This document shows, in pieces, positions 25,570-33,710 of a stretch of 64,000 bases of DNA. Both the position numbers and the translations under genes were made by a program. The stretch's first letter is position 1; the number at the start of each line of letters is the position of its first letter. The notes under the pieces are model-generated. The model did not search any database and had not been told where the DNA came from. It worked only from the letters and a program-made list of their open reading frames with translations. Source of the DNA: Imperialibacter sp965651695 (lineage in GTDB: Bacteria; Bacteroidota; Bacteroidia; Cytophagales; Cyclobacteriaceae); the NCBI GenBank assembly GCA_965651695.1, contig CBFGTI010000004.1, positions 1 to 64,000 on the forward strand, read 5' to 3'.

Positions 25570-27196
25570 GATGTAATTTTAATCCCTTCAACTGCTTTTC
25601 AATTTCGATTTCCAAACCCCGGGATTCTGAAAAGAGCCCGCTTAAGTTCTGGAGACGGCTGTCCAACTGCTCATCAAATTCCTCGCTCGTAATATCCAAA
25701 TGCTCAATCTTCACCTCAAAGTACTGTCCGGCGCTGAAGCTATAGTTTTTGTGCTGTATGTCGTCGTAGCCAACCACCACAGAAAAGTCATCAACCGCTT
25801 TCTTTTGATTGAATGTATAGATGATTCGATCTTCTTCAGCTTCCGAAAGCACGGTTTTTTGATTCACCTCATCCATTTTTATCAAAGTTCCAAGCTTTGA
25901 CGCATCCATTAAAACTACTTTGTCGCAGCTGGTTCGGTCTAAGAATAAGATTGATACATTAGTGCCTGTTGTAGCAAATATGTTGCTGGGCATACTTACT
26001 ACACCGGCCAGCATGCGGCGTTCTACCAATTGTTCACGTATCCTGCGGTCAATCCGGTTGGGAGCTGTGATAAAGCCCGTAGGTACTACTACAGCGGCCT
26101 TGCCTTTCGACCCAAGCACGTGCATGATGTGCTGCAAGAAGCACTGGTAAATAGCCATTTTCTTCTTGTCCTTTTTCGGAACTTTTGGCACGCCGGCAAA
26201 GAACCGCTCATGATTTTCTTTGCTATCCAGTTGCTCACGGTATTCACTGAAATCCAGCTTGAACGGGGGATTTGAAACGATATAGTCAAATTTCTGCAGG
26301 CTGCCATTTTTGTCCTTGTGGTAGGGATCGGTGAGTGTATTGCCCTGGATGATGTTCTGAATGGAGTGCACGAGGTTGTTCAGGATCAGGTTGAGCCGCA
26401 AGAGACTGGACGACTTCTGGCTGATATCCTGCGAATAGATGGTACACTTGTCTTCGCCTATAGCATGGGCCAGGTTCATGAGCAAGGTACCGCTACCTGC
26501 ACTGGGGTCATAACAGGTCACGTTTTTTACGTCTTCGGTCACCATAATCTTCGCCATTATCTTGGCTACGGCGTGTGGGGTAAAATATTCGGCATACTTG
26601 CCGCCGCTGTTGCTGTTGTAATCTTTGATGAGGTACTCGAAGATGGTGGCGTAAAAATCGTACTTTTCGCCGAAGATATGTTCGAAGCTGAAATTGGTGA
26701 GCTTGTTGATGATAGCACGGCAAAAGGCATCCCGCTTCGAGCCATCAGATATGTAGTCGCTCAGCCTGTCGAACAATATCACTTTTGCCCCTCCTTCGGT
26801 CTTAACTGAGAAAATCTCGTTGTTCTGCATGGCGATATCCCGCAAGGTATCGTCAAATGTCTTGGCGAAATCGCCTTTATTCTGCTGGTCGAACAGGTGG
26901 GAAATAAAATGAACAGGCTTCAGTCGGGCCACATCTGCGCTAAGCTGCAGCGTAAGCATCTCGTAGTCCTCTTCTTTATAGGTAGCCAGCATCTTTGCCC
27001 AATCGTCGGTTTCGGCAAAAGCAGGCTCCAGCTTTTTTAATTCATAAGCAAACTTGTCGTTTAAAAACTTATAGAGAAACACCTGCGTGATGATCTTGAA
27101 TTCGTTGCCATCGTTGCCAAGGCCATAGTTGGCGCAGATTCCCTTCAACTCATCAATCAGCTGCTTGGTCTTGGTTTGAAAATCCTGTGTGGTCAT
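25559..27196 (-). CDS. hsdM: Type I restriction methyltransferase subunit HsdM
   Basis: A 545-residue N6-adenine methyltransferase. Residues about 1-160 form the HsdM N-terminal domain. The catalytic domain has the AdoMet motif DPSAGSG (230-236) and the NPPF catalytic motif (309-312). The C-terminal segment (YSFSAGQYFEVKIE) is the usual link to the specificity subunit. It works with HsdS to methylate, and with HsdR to recognise and cut, unmodified DNA. Its ATG overlaps the hsdR stop (ATGA). All key residues are present, so the methylase should be active. Confidence 0.97.
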   Translation of the reverse strand: MTTQDFQTKTKQLIDELKGICANYGLGNDGNEFKIITQVFLYKFLNDKFAYELKKLEPAFAETDDWAKMLATYKEEDYEMLTLQLSADVARLKPVHFISHLFDQQNKGDFAKTFDDTLRDIAMQNNEIFSVKTEGGAKVILFDRLSDYISDGSKRDAFCRAIINKLTNFSFEHIFGEKYDFYATIFEYLIKDYNSNSGGKYAEYFTPHAVAKIMAKIMVTEDVKNVTCYDPSAGSGTLLMNLAHAIGEDKCTIYSQDISQKSSSLLRLNLILNNLVHSIQNIIQGNTLTDPYHKDKNGSLQKFDYIVSNPPFKLDFSEYREQLDSKENHERFFAGVPKVPKKDKKKMAIYQCFLQHIMHVLGSKGKAAVVVPTGFITAPNRIDRRIREQLVERRMLAGVVSMPSNIFATTGTNVSILFLDRTSCDKVVLMDASKLGTLIKMDEVNQKTVLSEAEEDRIIYTFNQKKAVDDFSVVVGYDDIQHKNYSFSAGQYFEVKIEHLDITSEEFDEQLDSRLQNLSGLFSESRGLEIEIEKQLKGLKLHHGV

Positions 27197-30100
27197 ATCG
27201 CTCTTCCGTAAAATTCATCCATATATTCCTTTGTAATGAGTCCGTTTACATATTTCGCGGCATTTACATCGAGGGGTATGCCAGCCCCGTTTTTAAACCT
27301 CCTAATGACATACGGCATGGTCATTTTGTTGAAATATTCTTCATTGTCCAGCAGTCGGGTGTTTTGGAGAACGTGCATGTCGGCATCCTGTTTTACGGCC
27401 GTTAGTGCATCAAATAGCTGAAGCTGTTTTTGTGAAATGGTTCCTCGCTCAGTTAGGCGCTTGTGAATGCGTGCATATTTGGGGTCGTTGGCATATTTAG
27501 CTCTCAGGCGCTCATTTTCCCGATTCAACTCCATGGCTCGTTCATGGATCTTGCGCAGGCTCCCAATGTTCATTTTCATCTCATCCTGGGTGATTTCGCT
27601 CAGGTTTTTCTTTTTGAAGAGCCGTTCCAGTTCTTCGCGCAAAGAGATGAAATCCGGGTCCTTCTGGTCAAAATTGCTAGCCAAAGCTTCCCGGGTTTTC
27701 CTGAGGGTGTTTTTGAGCTCATCGGCAAGCACCAGTTCTTCCTCCGAAATCTTAGTGAACAGGAACAGCACGTCTTCAAGGGCTATGTTCAATAGATTAC
27801 CGTTGTCTCTGCTGCTTTCCAGCGCCTCCCGTTGCGTTATCAGGGCCAAATGCCGCACCACTTCGCTGTGGAGCTGGTTCATTTTATGGAAATCCAGCTT
27901 GTCAAGCAGATCGTACTGGCCAAACAACCGAAGTAAATTGTAGAGGCTTCTGGCACTCTCCAGTGCCTTTTTTAAGGTTAGCAATAGTGGCTTGTCCTGG
28001 ATTTGGCTCACCTGCCGAGAGAAGATTTCGGCATTTTGTGTATCGAATTGGAAGAGGACCTCCTTTATCTCTGCAATCTCCGTCATCACTTCTTCCCTGG
28101 ACTTGAAGAGATTGGAATAATGTTCCATTTCGTCTCCCAGCTCGGATTGAAGCTCGTCGAAGTAGGCTTTGTTGGTAGCGTCAAATTCGGACCTGATGTC
28201 TGCAAAGTCCACCACGTAGCCGTATCGGAAGTTTTTGTAAGTTCTGTTTACCCTGGTAAGCGTTTGCAGGAGGTTGTGTTGTTTTACCACGCGGGCCAAA
28301 TAGATCTTTTTCAGTCGCTTTGCGTCAAAACCCGTTAATAACATGTGGTACACGAAAAGAAAATCGACCTTACCGGCTTTGAAGTCAAGCACCGCATCCT
28401 CCCTGTTTTCTTTATCGCCTACGTCGTGAAGGATTAGTATTGCGGAGCGTACCTTGTAGTTTTTCTTGTTGCTATTTCCATACACCGGTTCAGGCTCCGC
28501 TACCATCGCAAATTCTTCGTATTCCTGAAACTTGGGAACATACTTGTCAATAAAAATCCGAAACATCTCCTTGGCTTGGTCGGCACTGTCGCATACCACC
28601 ATGCCCCCGATGGAAGCATCGCCAAAAGTTTCCCGGCTTCTTTCAAAATCGGAAACAATATAGTCCAGCATTGGCTCCACAAATTTTGGATGTGCATAAA
28701 CATCCATCTTTTTGATCTGCCCTTTCATCACCTCTACCTGCTTCAGCGCGGCATCCAGTAGCAGTTTGTATTGTGTGTCGATCTCTTCACGGATAAGGCG
28801 CAGGGTATACCCATCGGCAATCGACATGTTGTAATAGTACTTATGGATATAGTCACCAAACAATGCCCGCGAATTGTAATCATTCCCTAGCAGCGGAGTT
28901 CCCGTAAGCCCGATCTTGATCGCGTTCTTATCCGACTCGGTCAGATTTGCAAGGAAACTACCCTTTGGGTTGTAACTTCTGTGTACCTCGTCCAGAAAGT
29001 ACACCCGCTGAATATTGATGTCGTAATCTGCCTGCGAAACGACGTTCGAATCCTCCGTAAATTTTTGAATGTTCACTACTGTTATTTCTCGCCTTCCGGA
29101 GCGGTTGTGAATAGCGGTAGTTTGCTTGATGTCCTTGATAAAGTCCTGCCTGGAGTTTACAGCGTGCACTATCAATCCGCGGCTGGCAAATTCCTTAGAG
29201 GCCTGTTTGAGAAGGTCCAGGCGATCTACGATGAAGTAAAATTTGGGGATTATTCCCTTTTTCTGAAAATAGTCAGTCAGGTAATGGACTGAGTAAAAGG
29301 CCAGAGCCGTTTTACCGCTTCCCTGCGTGTGCCAAATAATGCCCTTTCTTATACCTTCATTCAGTTTTTGGGAAATAGCCCTGGTTGCAAACACCTGCGG
29401 GTAGCGCATGATGTGTTTTTCCAACCCATCAGACCCTTTCACATAAGCAATGGCATACTTCAGCATAAACGCAAGTCTTTCCCGGCAGAGTAGGGAGGTC
29501 AGGATGCGATTAGTGGGCGAGTCGGGTTCCTTATTTGTAAGAAATTCAGGATTGTGCTTGATTACTACCTTATTATTATCTCTGAGGATAAGGTTCTCAA
29601 GCGTATCATCGGGATCGGAAAGCAGCTGTCCGAGGTTGAAAACTTCCTCCTCTCTGAAATAGTTAAAGTTTGTTTCCGAATAAGACGACGTAGCATAAAA
29701 AGCGCCCTGTAGCGGATGAATGGCATCATTATCATACTCCATATTGTTGGAGAAGATCATGAACTGGGTCGCATTGATAAACCTGCGGAATTTCTTGTTT
29801 TGTGATCGGGTGTTGATTCGATTCCGTTCGGCAATTACTCCATTTAGGTTATTTGGCTTTTTTACTTCAATAAAAACCAGCGGCATTCCATTTATCAGAA
29901 GTGTGATGTCAGGACGAAATTCTTCCTCGCCATTGATGCAGGGCAGCTCAGTGATTACGTGGAACTGGTTTCTATCGAAATCCTCAAAATCAATCAGCTT
30001 TAGCCCTGAATTGGATACTAGGCGTTCGTGAAAGGCTTTACCCAGATCCTCGTAGTCAAGCAAAAGGGAGACTTCATCCAATAGCCGCTCGGCTTCTTTT

Positions 30101-30267
30101 TCCTCGAGGTCTTCGTTTATGCGTAAAATGCTTTCTTTAAAAATGGATGGGAAGATGTTGGTATCCTGATTCCAGTTTGCACCTTTTGGCGATAGGTACT
30201 GATAACCCAATCTTGTCAAATGCAGAATCGCCGGTATTTTCACCCGGGTGTCTTCGTTGAATTCCAT
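27193..30267 (-). CDS. hsdR: Type I restriction endonuclease subunit HsdR
   Basis: A 1024-residue motor and nuclease subunit. The N-terminal PD-(D/E)XK nuclease has Asp120 (FRPDITLL) and Glu134-x-Lys136 (FIEVKK). The SF2 translocase follows, with Walker A GSGKT (316-320) and the DEVH box (426-429), and later the motif LLTGFDAKRLKKIYLAR. The C-terminal helical region contacts the methylase. Between the two helicase lobes there is a short insert containing MVAEPEPVYG, a peptide that also occurs in HsdS. It is first in an eight-gene minus-strand operon. The N-terminus (TRVKIPAILHLTRLGYQYL) identifies a different HsdR subtype from the relic at 30542-30634. Confidence 0.97.
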   Translation of the reverse strand: MEFNEDTRVKIPAILHLTRLGYQYLSPKGANWNQDTNIFPSIFKESILRINEDLEEKEAERLLDEVSLLLDYEDLGKAFHERLVSNSGLKLIDFEDFDRNQFHVITELPCINGEEEFRPDITLLINGMPLVFIEVKKPNNLNGVIAERNRINTRSQNKKFRRFINATQFMIFSNNMEYDNDAIHPLQGAFYATSSYSETNFNYFREEEVFNLGQLLSDPDDTLENLILRDNNKVVIKHNPEFLTNKEPDSPTNRILTSLLCRERLAFMLKYAIAYVKGSDGLEKHIMRYPQVFATRAISQKLNEGIRKGIIWHTQGSGKTALAFYSVHYLTDYFQKKGIIPKFYFIVDRLDLLKQASKEFASRGLIVHAVNSRQDFIKDIKQTTAIHNRSGRREITVVNIQKFTEDSNVVSQADYDINIQRVYFLDEVHRSYNPKGSFLANLTESDKNAIKIGLTGTPLLGNDYNSRALFGDYIHKYYYNMSIADGYTLRLIREEIDTQYKLLLDAALKQVEVMKGQIKKMDVYAHPKFVEPMLDYIVSDFERSRETFGDASIGGMVVCDSADQAKEMFRIFIDKYVPKFQEYEEFAMVAEPEPVYGNSNKKNYKVRSAILILHDVGDKENREDAVLDFKAGKVDFLFVYHMLLTGFDAKRLKKIYLARVVKQHNLLQTLTRVNRTYKNFRYGYVVDFADIRSEFDATNKAYFDELQSELGDEMEHYSNLFKSREEVMTEIAEIKEVLFQFDTQNAEIFSRQVSQIQDKPLLLTLKKALESARSLYNLLRLFGQYDLLDKLDFHKMNQLHSEVVRHLALITQREALESSRDNGNLLNIALEDVLFLFTKISEEELVLADELKNTLRKTREALASNFDQKDPDFISLREELERLFKKKNLSEITQDEMKMNIGSLRKIHERAMELNRENERLRAKYANDPKYARIHKRLTERGTISQKQLQLFDALTAVKQDADMHVLQNTRLLDNEEYFNKMTMPYVIRRFKNGAGIPLDVNAAKYVNGLITKEYMDEFYGRAI

Positions 30268-30410
30268 TTTTGAGTAGATAGGTTAAAAAAGTAGTGTTTT
30301 GACCAGACGGTCGAAATTAATCATTTTAAGAATATGTAAGATAACCGCTTATGTCAAAGATCAGAGATTCCATCTGGGCCGGCTGGAAACATTGAACCCA
30401 AATCACAACG

Positions 30411-30547
30411 GGATTTGAAATTTCAGATTTGACATTTGATGAATCCGGTAACCCGAGATTCGGAGCAAATCAGACGCTTCATAAATCACCGGGGGGAGTG
30501 GCCGGTGAGACACACGGCCACGGGTTGCTGTAATCGGTAAGTCAAAG
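30411..30547. repeat. Imperfect direct repeat, copy 1, upstream of hsdR
   Basis: About 135 bp starting GGATTTGAAATTTCAGATTTG and containing a hairpin GTGGCCG (30498-30504) / CGGCCAC (30515-30521). A second copy lies at 33449-33591, so the two bracket the AlbA-RhuM segment. Copies differ by scattered substitutions and small indels. Confidence 0.9.
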
Positions 30548-30634
30548 ATCATCGATTGAAAGCAAATCACAACAGCCTTCCTGCCCCAGCAGCTCGGCAA
30601 ATGCCTTTTCTAATGATGCTTCGGTGAATTTCAT
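30542..30634 (-). pseudogene. 5' relic of a second hsdR gene
   Basis: An ATG at 30634 overlaps the stop of the AlbA gene (ATGA) and opens MKFTEASLEKAFAELLGQEG before leaving homology and stopping after 30 codons. This is the N-terminus of the EcoR124-like HsdR subtype (MKFTEA-LEQAF-ELLG-EGYPH). The rest of the gene is missing; the first direct-repeat copy begins at the break. The living hsdR at 30267 belongs to another subtype, so the relic shows a second type I system once stood here. Confidence 0.7.
30602..30629. repeat. 28-bp direct repeat, copy B
   Basis: Identical to 32058-32085 (on the minus strand it reads ATTCACCGAAGCATCATTAG and onward to GCA). It encodes FTEASLEKA in both places. 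The pair flanks the AlbA gene. Confidence 0.93.
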
Positions 30635-32055
30635 TGGCGTGAAATGGCTTTTCCTTTTTCCGTCAATTTGTACTGCTGTTTACTGCTATTCGGTTTGTCG
30701 GGTATTTTCATGGCGACGAACTGTGCATCAATAGCAGGTTGCAGATACGTTTTTCTGAAATATTCCCGATCTGAGAGACCAAGCTTTTCCTGAAGTTCTT
30801 GTCGGCTATGCTCGCCTGTGATGGCTTTCAATAGTTTTTCAACTTGCGGGGTGACTTGCGGGGTGACTTGCGGGGTGACTTGCGGGGTGACTTCATCCTG
30901 CCGGTTAGCAACATCCATTCCCGGCTGCTTTTTAGTCCCTTCTGTAGTGAAAGCCTCTGAGTGTTGAAAAAGCGTGATTTCAATACCACCATTCATTTCT
31001 CTGATCTCCGGGGCGGGCAGTCCGGCTTCTTTACATGCCTGAATGATTTTTAAAGTTCCCCGGCCCCAGGTATCAATGTATCCGGCCATAAAACAGGCTC
31101 TGGCAATTTTCGGATTTCGGGGACGCGAATTATGCTCTTTTTTCAGATCCTCCAGGCTCAGCCCATTGGGAAGAGCGCCCTCGTTCCATATAGACAGCCT
31201 GCTGTCAAACACCCTTAGCTGAACATGCGCCCCCATATATGTTCTGTGTACAAGGGCATTTAGTAACATCTCCCGAAGTGCCGCCACAGGGTAACTGTCC
31301 CTTTCTATCCGCTGCATTCCCACAAAATCGACCGGTCGAACCAGGAACTTGTTGTTTAACTGTATCTGAACCTCGTCCAGCATCCGGACAATGTTCCCCT
31401 CAACCACTTCCTGAAAGCGTAAATCGGTAGCATCAACACCAAAACGGCCGATTCTTACCTCAACATTGGGATAAAACTTCCCCGGATTTTTGCCAAAAAG
31501 CAGCAAGGCGGCACGTTTCAATTTTTTGCCTTCGGTCAATTGCAGCTTTTCCAAAACCTGGAAAACAGACAGGCCTTTGGTGGCTGGCATACGCCCCTTT
31601 TCACGGCTGTCGTCAACAAACTTTTGCAGGCTTTGGTCATCAATGTCTTTGAGAGTGGCGCCCTCCTCCACCACATCGTCCCAGGTTTTGCCGGCCTTTT
31701 TGAGCAGAAATTCATTGAGCTCCACCCCGGTAAGTTCCATTTTGGTGCTTCCTGACCGGTAGTAATACCTTCCCCGTAATGATACCGGAACAGCGTAGGG
31801 GTTAACCTTTATTTCAATGTATTTCTTGCTCGCATCTTCCTGTAGATTAATGTCGCAGATAATACCCATGCTGTTGCGGATCTTGTTGGGAATCTCTTCC
31901 AGCAGTCTGGCGTAGTTGGCTAAATGCACCACTTTCCCTTTGTCATCCTTGCCAATATAGATAACGCCACCTATCGCATTTGCAAAACCGCATATCCATT
32001 TCAGGTAGTCGTCGTGCCAGCTTTGTTTGTATTCGATATTTTGGCGTTCGCTCAT
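30631..32055 (-). CDS. Schlafen/AlbA-domain ATP-binding transcriptional regulator-like protein
   Basis: 474 residues. Residues about 5-125 form the AlbA_2 domain (IEYKQSWHDDYLKWICGFAN, GGVIYIGKDDKG). Residues about 240-390 form the HATPase-like C-terminal unit typical of these proteins (ALREMLLNALVHRTY, IWNEGALPNGL, DTWGRGTLKII). Four in-frame VTPQ repeats (about 388-403) link to a C-terminal winged-helix domain (RQELQEKLGLSDREYFRKTYL). Members are often embedded in type I restriction loci. The stop overlaps the relic hsdR start, and the start overlaps a 12-codon mini-frame after RhuM. It is intact and could act as a regulator or defence accessory. Confidence 0.9.
   Translation of the reverse strand: MSERQNIEYKQSWHDDYLKWICGFANAIGGVIYIGKDDKGKVVHLANYARLLEEIPNKIRNSMGIICDINLQEDASKKYIEIKVNPYAVPVSLRGRYYYRSGSTKMELTGVELNEFLLKKAGKTWDDVVEEGATLKDIDDQSLQKFVDDSREKGRMPATKGLSVFQVLEKLQLTEGKKLKRAALLLFGKNPGKFYPNVEVRIGRFGVDATDLRFQEVVEGNIVRMLDEVQIQLNNKFLVRPVDFVGMQRIERDSYPVAALREMLLNALVHRTYMGAHVQLRVFDSRLSIWNEGALPNGLSLEDLKKEHNSRPRNPKIARACFMAGYIDTWGRGTLKIIQACKEAGLPAPEIREMNGGIEITLFQHSEAFTTEGTKKQPGMDVANRQDEVTPQVTPQVTPQVTPQVEKLLKAITGEHSRQELQEKLGLSDREYFRKTYLQPAIDAQFVAMKIPDKPNSSKQQYKLTEKGKAISRQ
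30843..30893. repeat. 12-bp tandem repeat inside the AlbA-domain gene
   Basis: Four copies of TTGCGGGGTGAC in direct tandem encode VTPQ four times on the minus strand. The unit is a multiple of three, so copy-number slippage would change linker length without a frameshift. Confidence 0.93.
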
Positions 32056-32090
32056 TGTGCCTTTTCTAATGATGCTTCGGTGAATCTCAC
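32052..32090 (-). pseudogene. 12-codon mini-frame: second copy of the relic hsdR start
   Basis: A GTG overlapping the RhuM stop (GTGA) opens VRFTEASLEKAQ and ends in a TGA that overlaps the AlbA ATG. It repeats residues 2-11 of the relic at 30542-30634 via the 28-bp direct repeat. It may still serve to couple translation from rhuM to the AlbA gene. Confidence 0.6.
32058..32085. repeat. 28-bp direct repeat, copy A
   Basis: Perfect match to 30602-30629; together they frame the AlbA gene exactly, with the left copy inside the mini-frame. Confidence 0.93.
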
Positions 32091-33097
32091 TTTTTCGGGT
32101 TCAATTTTTTGATGTCTTCTTCCAACTCCTTCAGGCTTTGCTCTTTTTCCAGTGCATTTTGAGCTATCCGGTATTTCTCGAACTCCTCCCCCGACTTTCT
32201 CAATGCCATGTCGTGGCTGACCTTTCCGGCGTGGGTAAGTAGTTCCCTGCCGTTCAGTTGCAGAATGGCATCGAGGCGTGCTATCCAGTCTTTCATGTAC
32301 ATGGGAGTGCGCTGCTGCGCCATGGTTTCGGCAAATGCCAGGTACTGCTCCACCAGCAGGCCCAAAAACCGCATTTCGTCCTCATTCAGGTAGTTTTTGG
32401 CAATGCTCACCTCTGCCTTCTTAATGGAAGCAGCTTGTTTTTTGTCGTAAGAGAGCATGCCCATCAGCGGCAGGCTGGCGTCTACCCGCCTGTATACCAA
32501 TTCTGCTGCTGTTTGCTGGCTTATGGCCCATAAGAGTTTGTTTTGCACTACTTTGAAAAACTCAATCGTCTTTTCATCCTTTGGGTCGTAGTCGATGCTG
32601 GTGGCGTAGATGTCTTTTATTTTCTGGTAGAAAAACTTCTCCGAAAGGCGTATTTCCCGAATGCGCTCCTGCAGTTCGTTGAAATAGTTCATGGAACTGC
32701 CGGTTTTGAAACGGTCGTCGTTCAGCGCAAAACCTTTAATGATGTATTCCTTGAGCCGCTGCGTAGCCCATATACGAAACTGCGTGCCCTGCGGCGACTT
32801 TACCCGGTAGCCTACCGAAATGATGACATCAAGGTTATAGCCATTTACCTCTACCTCCTGGGTTTTGCCTGCCATTGCACCGTGCTGAGTGGTAATTCGG
32901 AATTTCCGAACAACCACTTTTTCATCCAATTCGCCTTCGGCAAAAACATTTTTGATATGCTCGTTGATGGTAGATTTAGCTTTTCCAAACAAGGTGGCCA
33001 TTTGGTCCTGCGTAAGCCACACGGTTTCTTCCTCCAGGCGCACGTCTATCTTGATATTGCCATCCGGGTTTTGGTATATAAGGATTTCGCTGTTCAT
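32087..33097 (-). CDS. RhuM family protein
   Basis: 336 residues typical of the RhuM (virulence-associated) family: EILIYQNPDGNIKIDVRLEEE, ETVWLTQDQMATLFG, TINEHIKNVFAEGEL, YNLDVIISVGYRVKS, FRIWATQRLKEYIIKGF. The N-terminal half contains an HTH-like unit (TQDQMATLFGKAKSTI). The function is unknown, but these genes are frequently found inside type I restriction operons, as here. The gene overlaps an upstream relic frame (ATGA) and a downstream mini-frame (GTGA), showing it belonged to a tightly coupled operon. It is full length. Confidence 0.93.
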   Translation of the reverse strand: MNSEILIYQNPDGNIKIDVRLEEETVWLTQDQMATLFGKAKSTINEHIKNVFAEGELDEKVVVRKFRITTQHGAMAGKTQEVEVNGYNLDVIISVGYRVKSPQGTQFRIWATQRLKEYIIKGFALNDDRFKTGSSMNYFNELQERIREIRLSEKFFYQKIKDIYATSIDYDPKDEKTIEFFKVVQNKLLWAISQQTAAELVYRRVDASLPLMGMLSYDKKQAASIKKAEVSIAKNYLNEDEMRFLGLLVEQYLAFAETMAQQRTPMYMKDWIARLDAILQLNGRELLTHAGKVSHDMALRKSGEEFEKYRIAQNALEKEQSLKELEEDIKKLNPKK

Positions 33098-33318
33098 CCG
33101 TTTGATGTGTTTTCGTTTTCTAAATCTATCCCCAACATTTGATAATATTGTCCAGGTTTTCCATTGGAATGAAGTGTGGATCGGAATAGTAGGTCAATTC
33201 CTAACAGTGAACCCACCTCAGAAGCTACTATCTCGGACCAGAATTCATATTTATAATCCTTTCCTTCTTTTCTTAAGGACTCCTTGAAAAAAAGTGATAG
33301 TTGTCTTGCCAGGTGAAA
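33094..33318 (-). pseudogene. Truncated HipA-like coding fragment coupled to rhuM
   Basis: A frame with no start codon runs 74 codons from a TGA at 33319-33321 to a TGA overlapping the rhuM ATG. It reads LARQLSLFFKESLRKEG, then KDYKYEFWSEIVASEVG, then SLLGIDLL, a pattern like the N-terminal part of HipA-like kinases (EFWSE-VA-E-G-LLG). The last 25 residues (YYQMLGIDLENENTSNG) do not fit that family and may come from another gene end. It is a remnant created by recombination. Confidence 0.45.
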
Positions 33319-33710
33319 TCAAGACCATTACCACTCGCAACTTCATGGTGGCTGTGAGGGTTCATGATAAACTATTCAGGAAAAAATTGTGTGCGGATAA
33401 AGATAGTTTTTTTGGGGAATAATTGTGCGGCTGATCGGGGGGCAAGGTGGATTTGAATTTTCAGATTTGACATTTGATGAATCCGGTAGCCCGAGATTCG
33501 GAGCGAATTACCAGACGCTTCGCATGTCACCGGGGGGAGTGGCCGGTGAGACACACGGCCACGGGGTGCTGTATCCGGTAAGCCCAAGGTTCGCCTTCAG
33601 CGCCGTACCTGCTTCCTCACTGGCAAGGATATTGAACCTGCTACAGCAAGCGCAGCACGACACAACCCCCGGGGTATCGTGTTGTAATGCACCTCCAAAA
33701 GCATTGATCA
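33319..33710. other. Non-coding stretch between the relic island and glgX
   Basis: Besides the second direct-repeat copy (33449-33591) I see no gene. The last 120 bases presumably contain the glgX promoter, but no clear TAnnTTTG element could be placed. Confidence 0.45.
33449..33591. repeat. Imperfect direct repeat, copy 2, upstream of glgX
   Basis: Partner of 30411-30547. The hairpin arms are GTGGCCG (33539-33545) and CGGCCAC (33556-33562). It has ACC inserted and several substitutions relative to copy 1. Confidence 0.9.

Noticed and set aside
30268..30541. Possible continuation of hsdR upstream of 30267
   Set aside because: The frame upstream has stops, and the N-terminus at 30267 (MEFNEDTRVKIPAILHLTRL) fits the HsdR subtype start.
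19147..33318. Complete prophage or integrative element
   Set aside because: Only relic fragments and defence genes are present; there is no integrase, structural phage gene, conjugation gene or tRNA attachment site.
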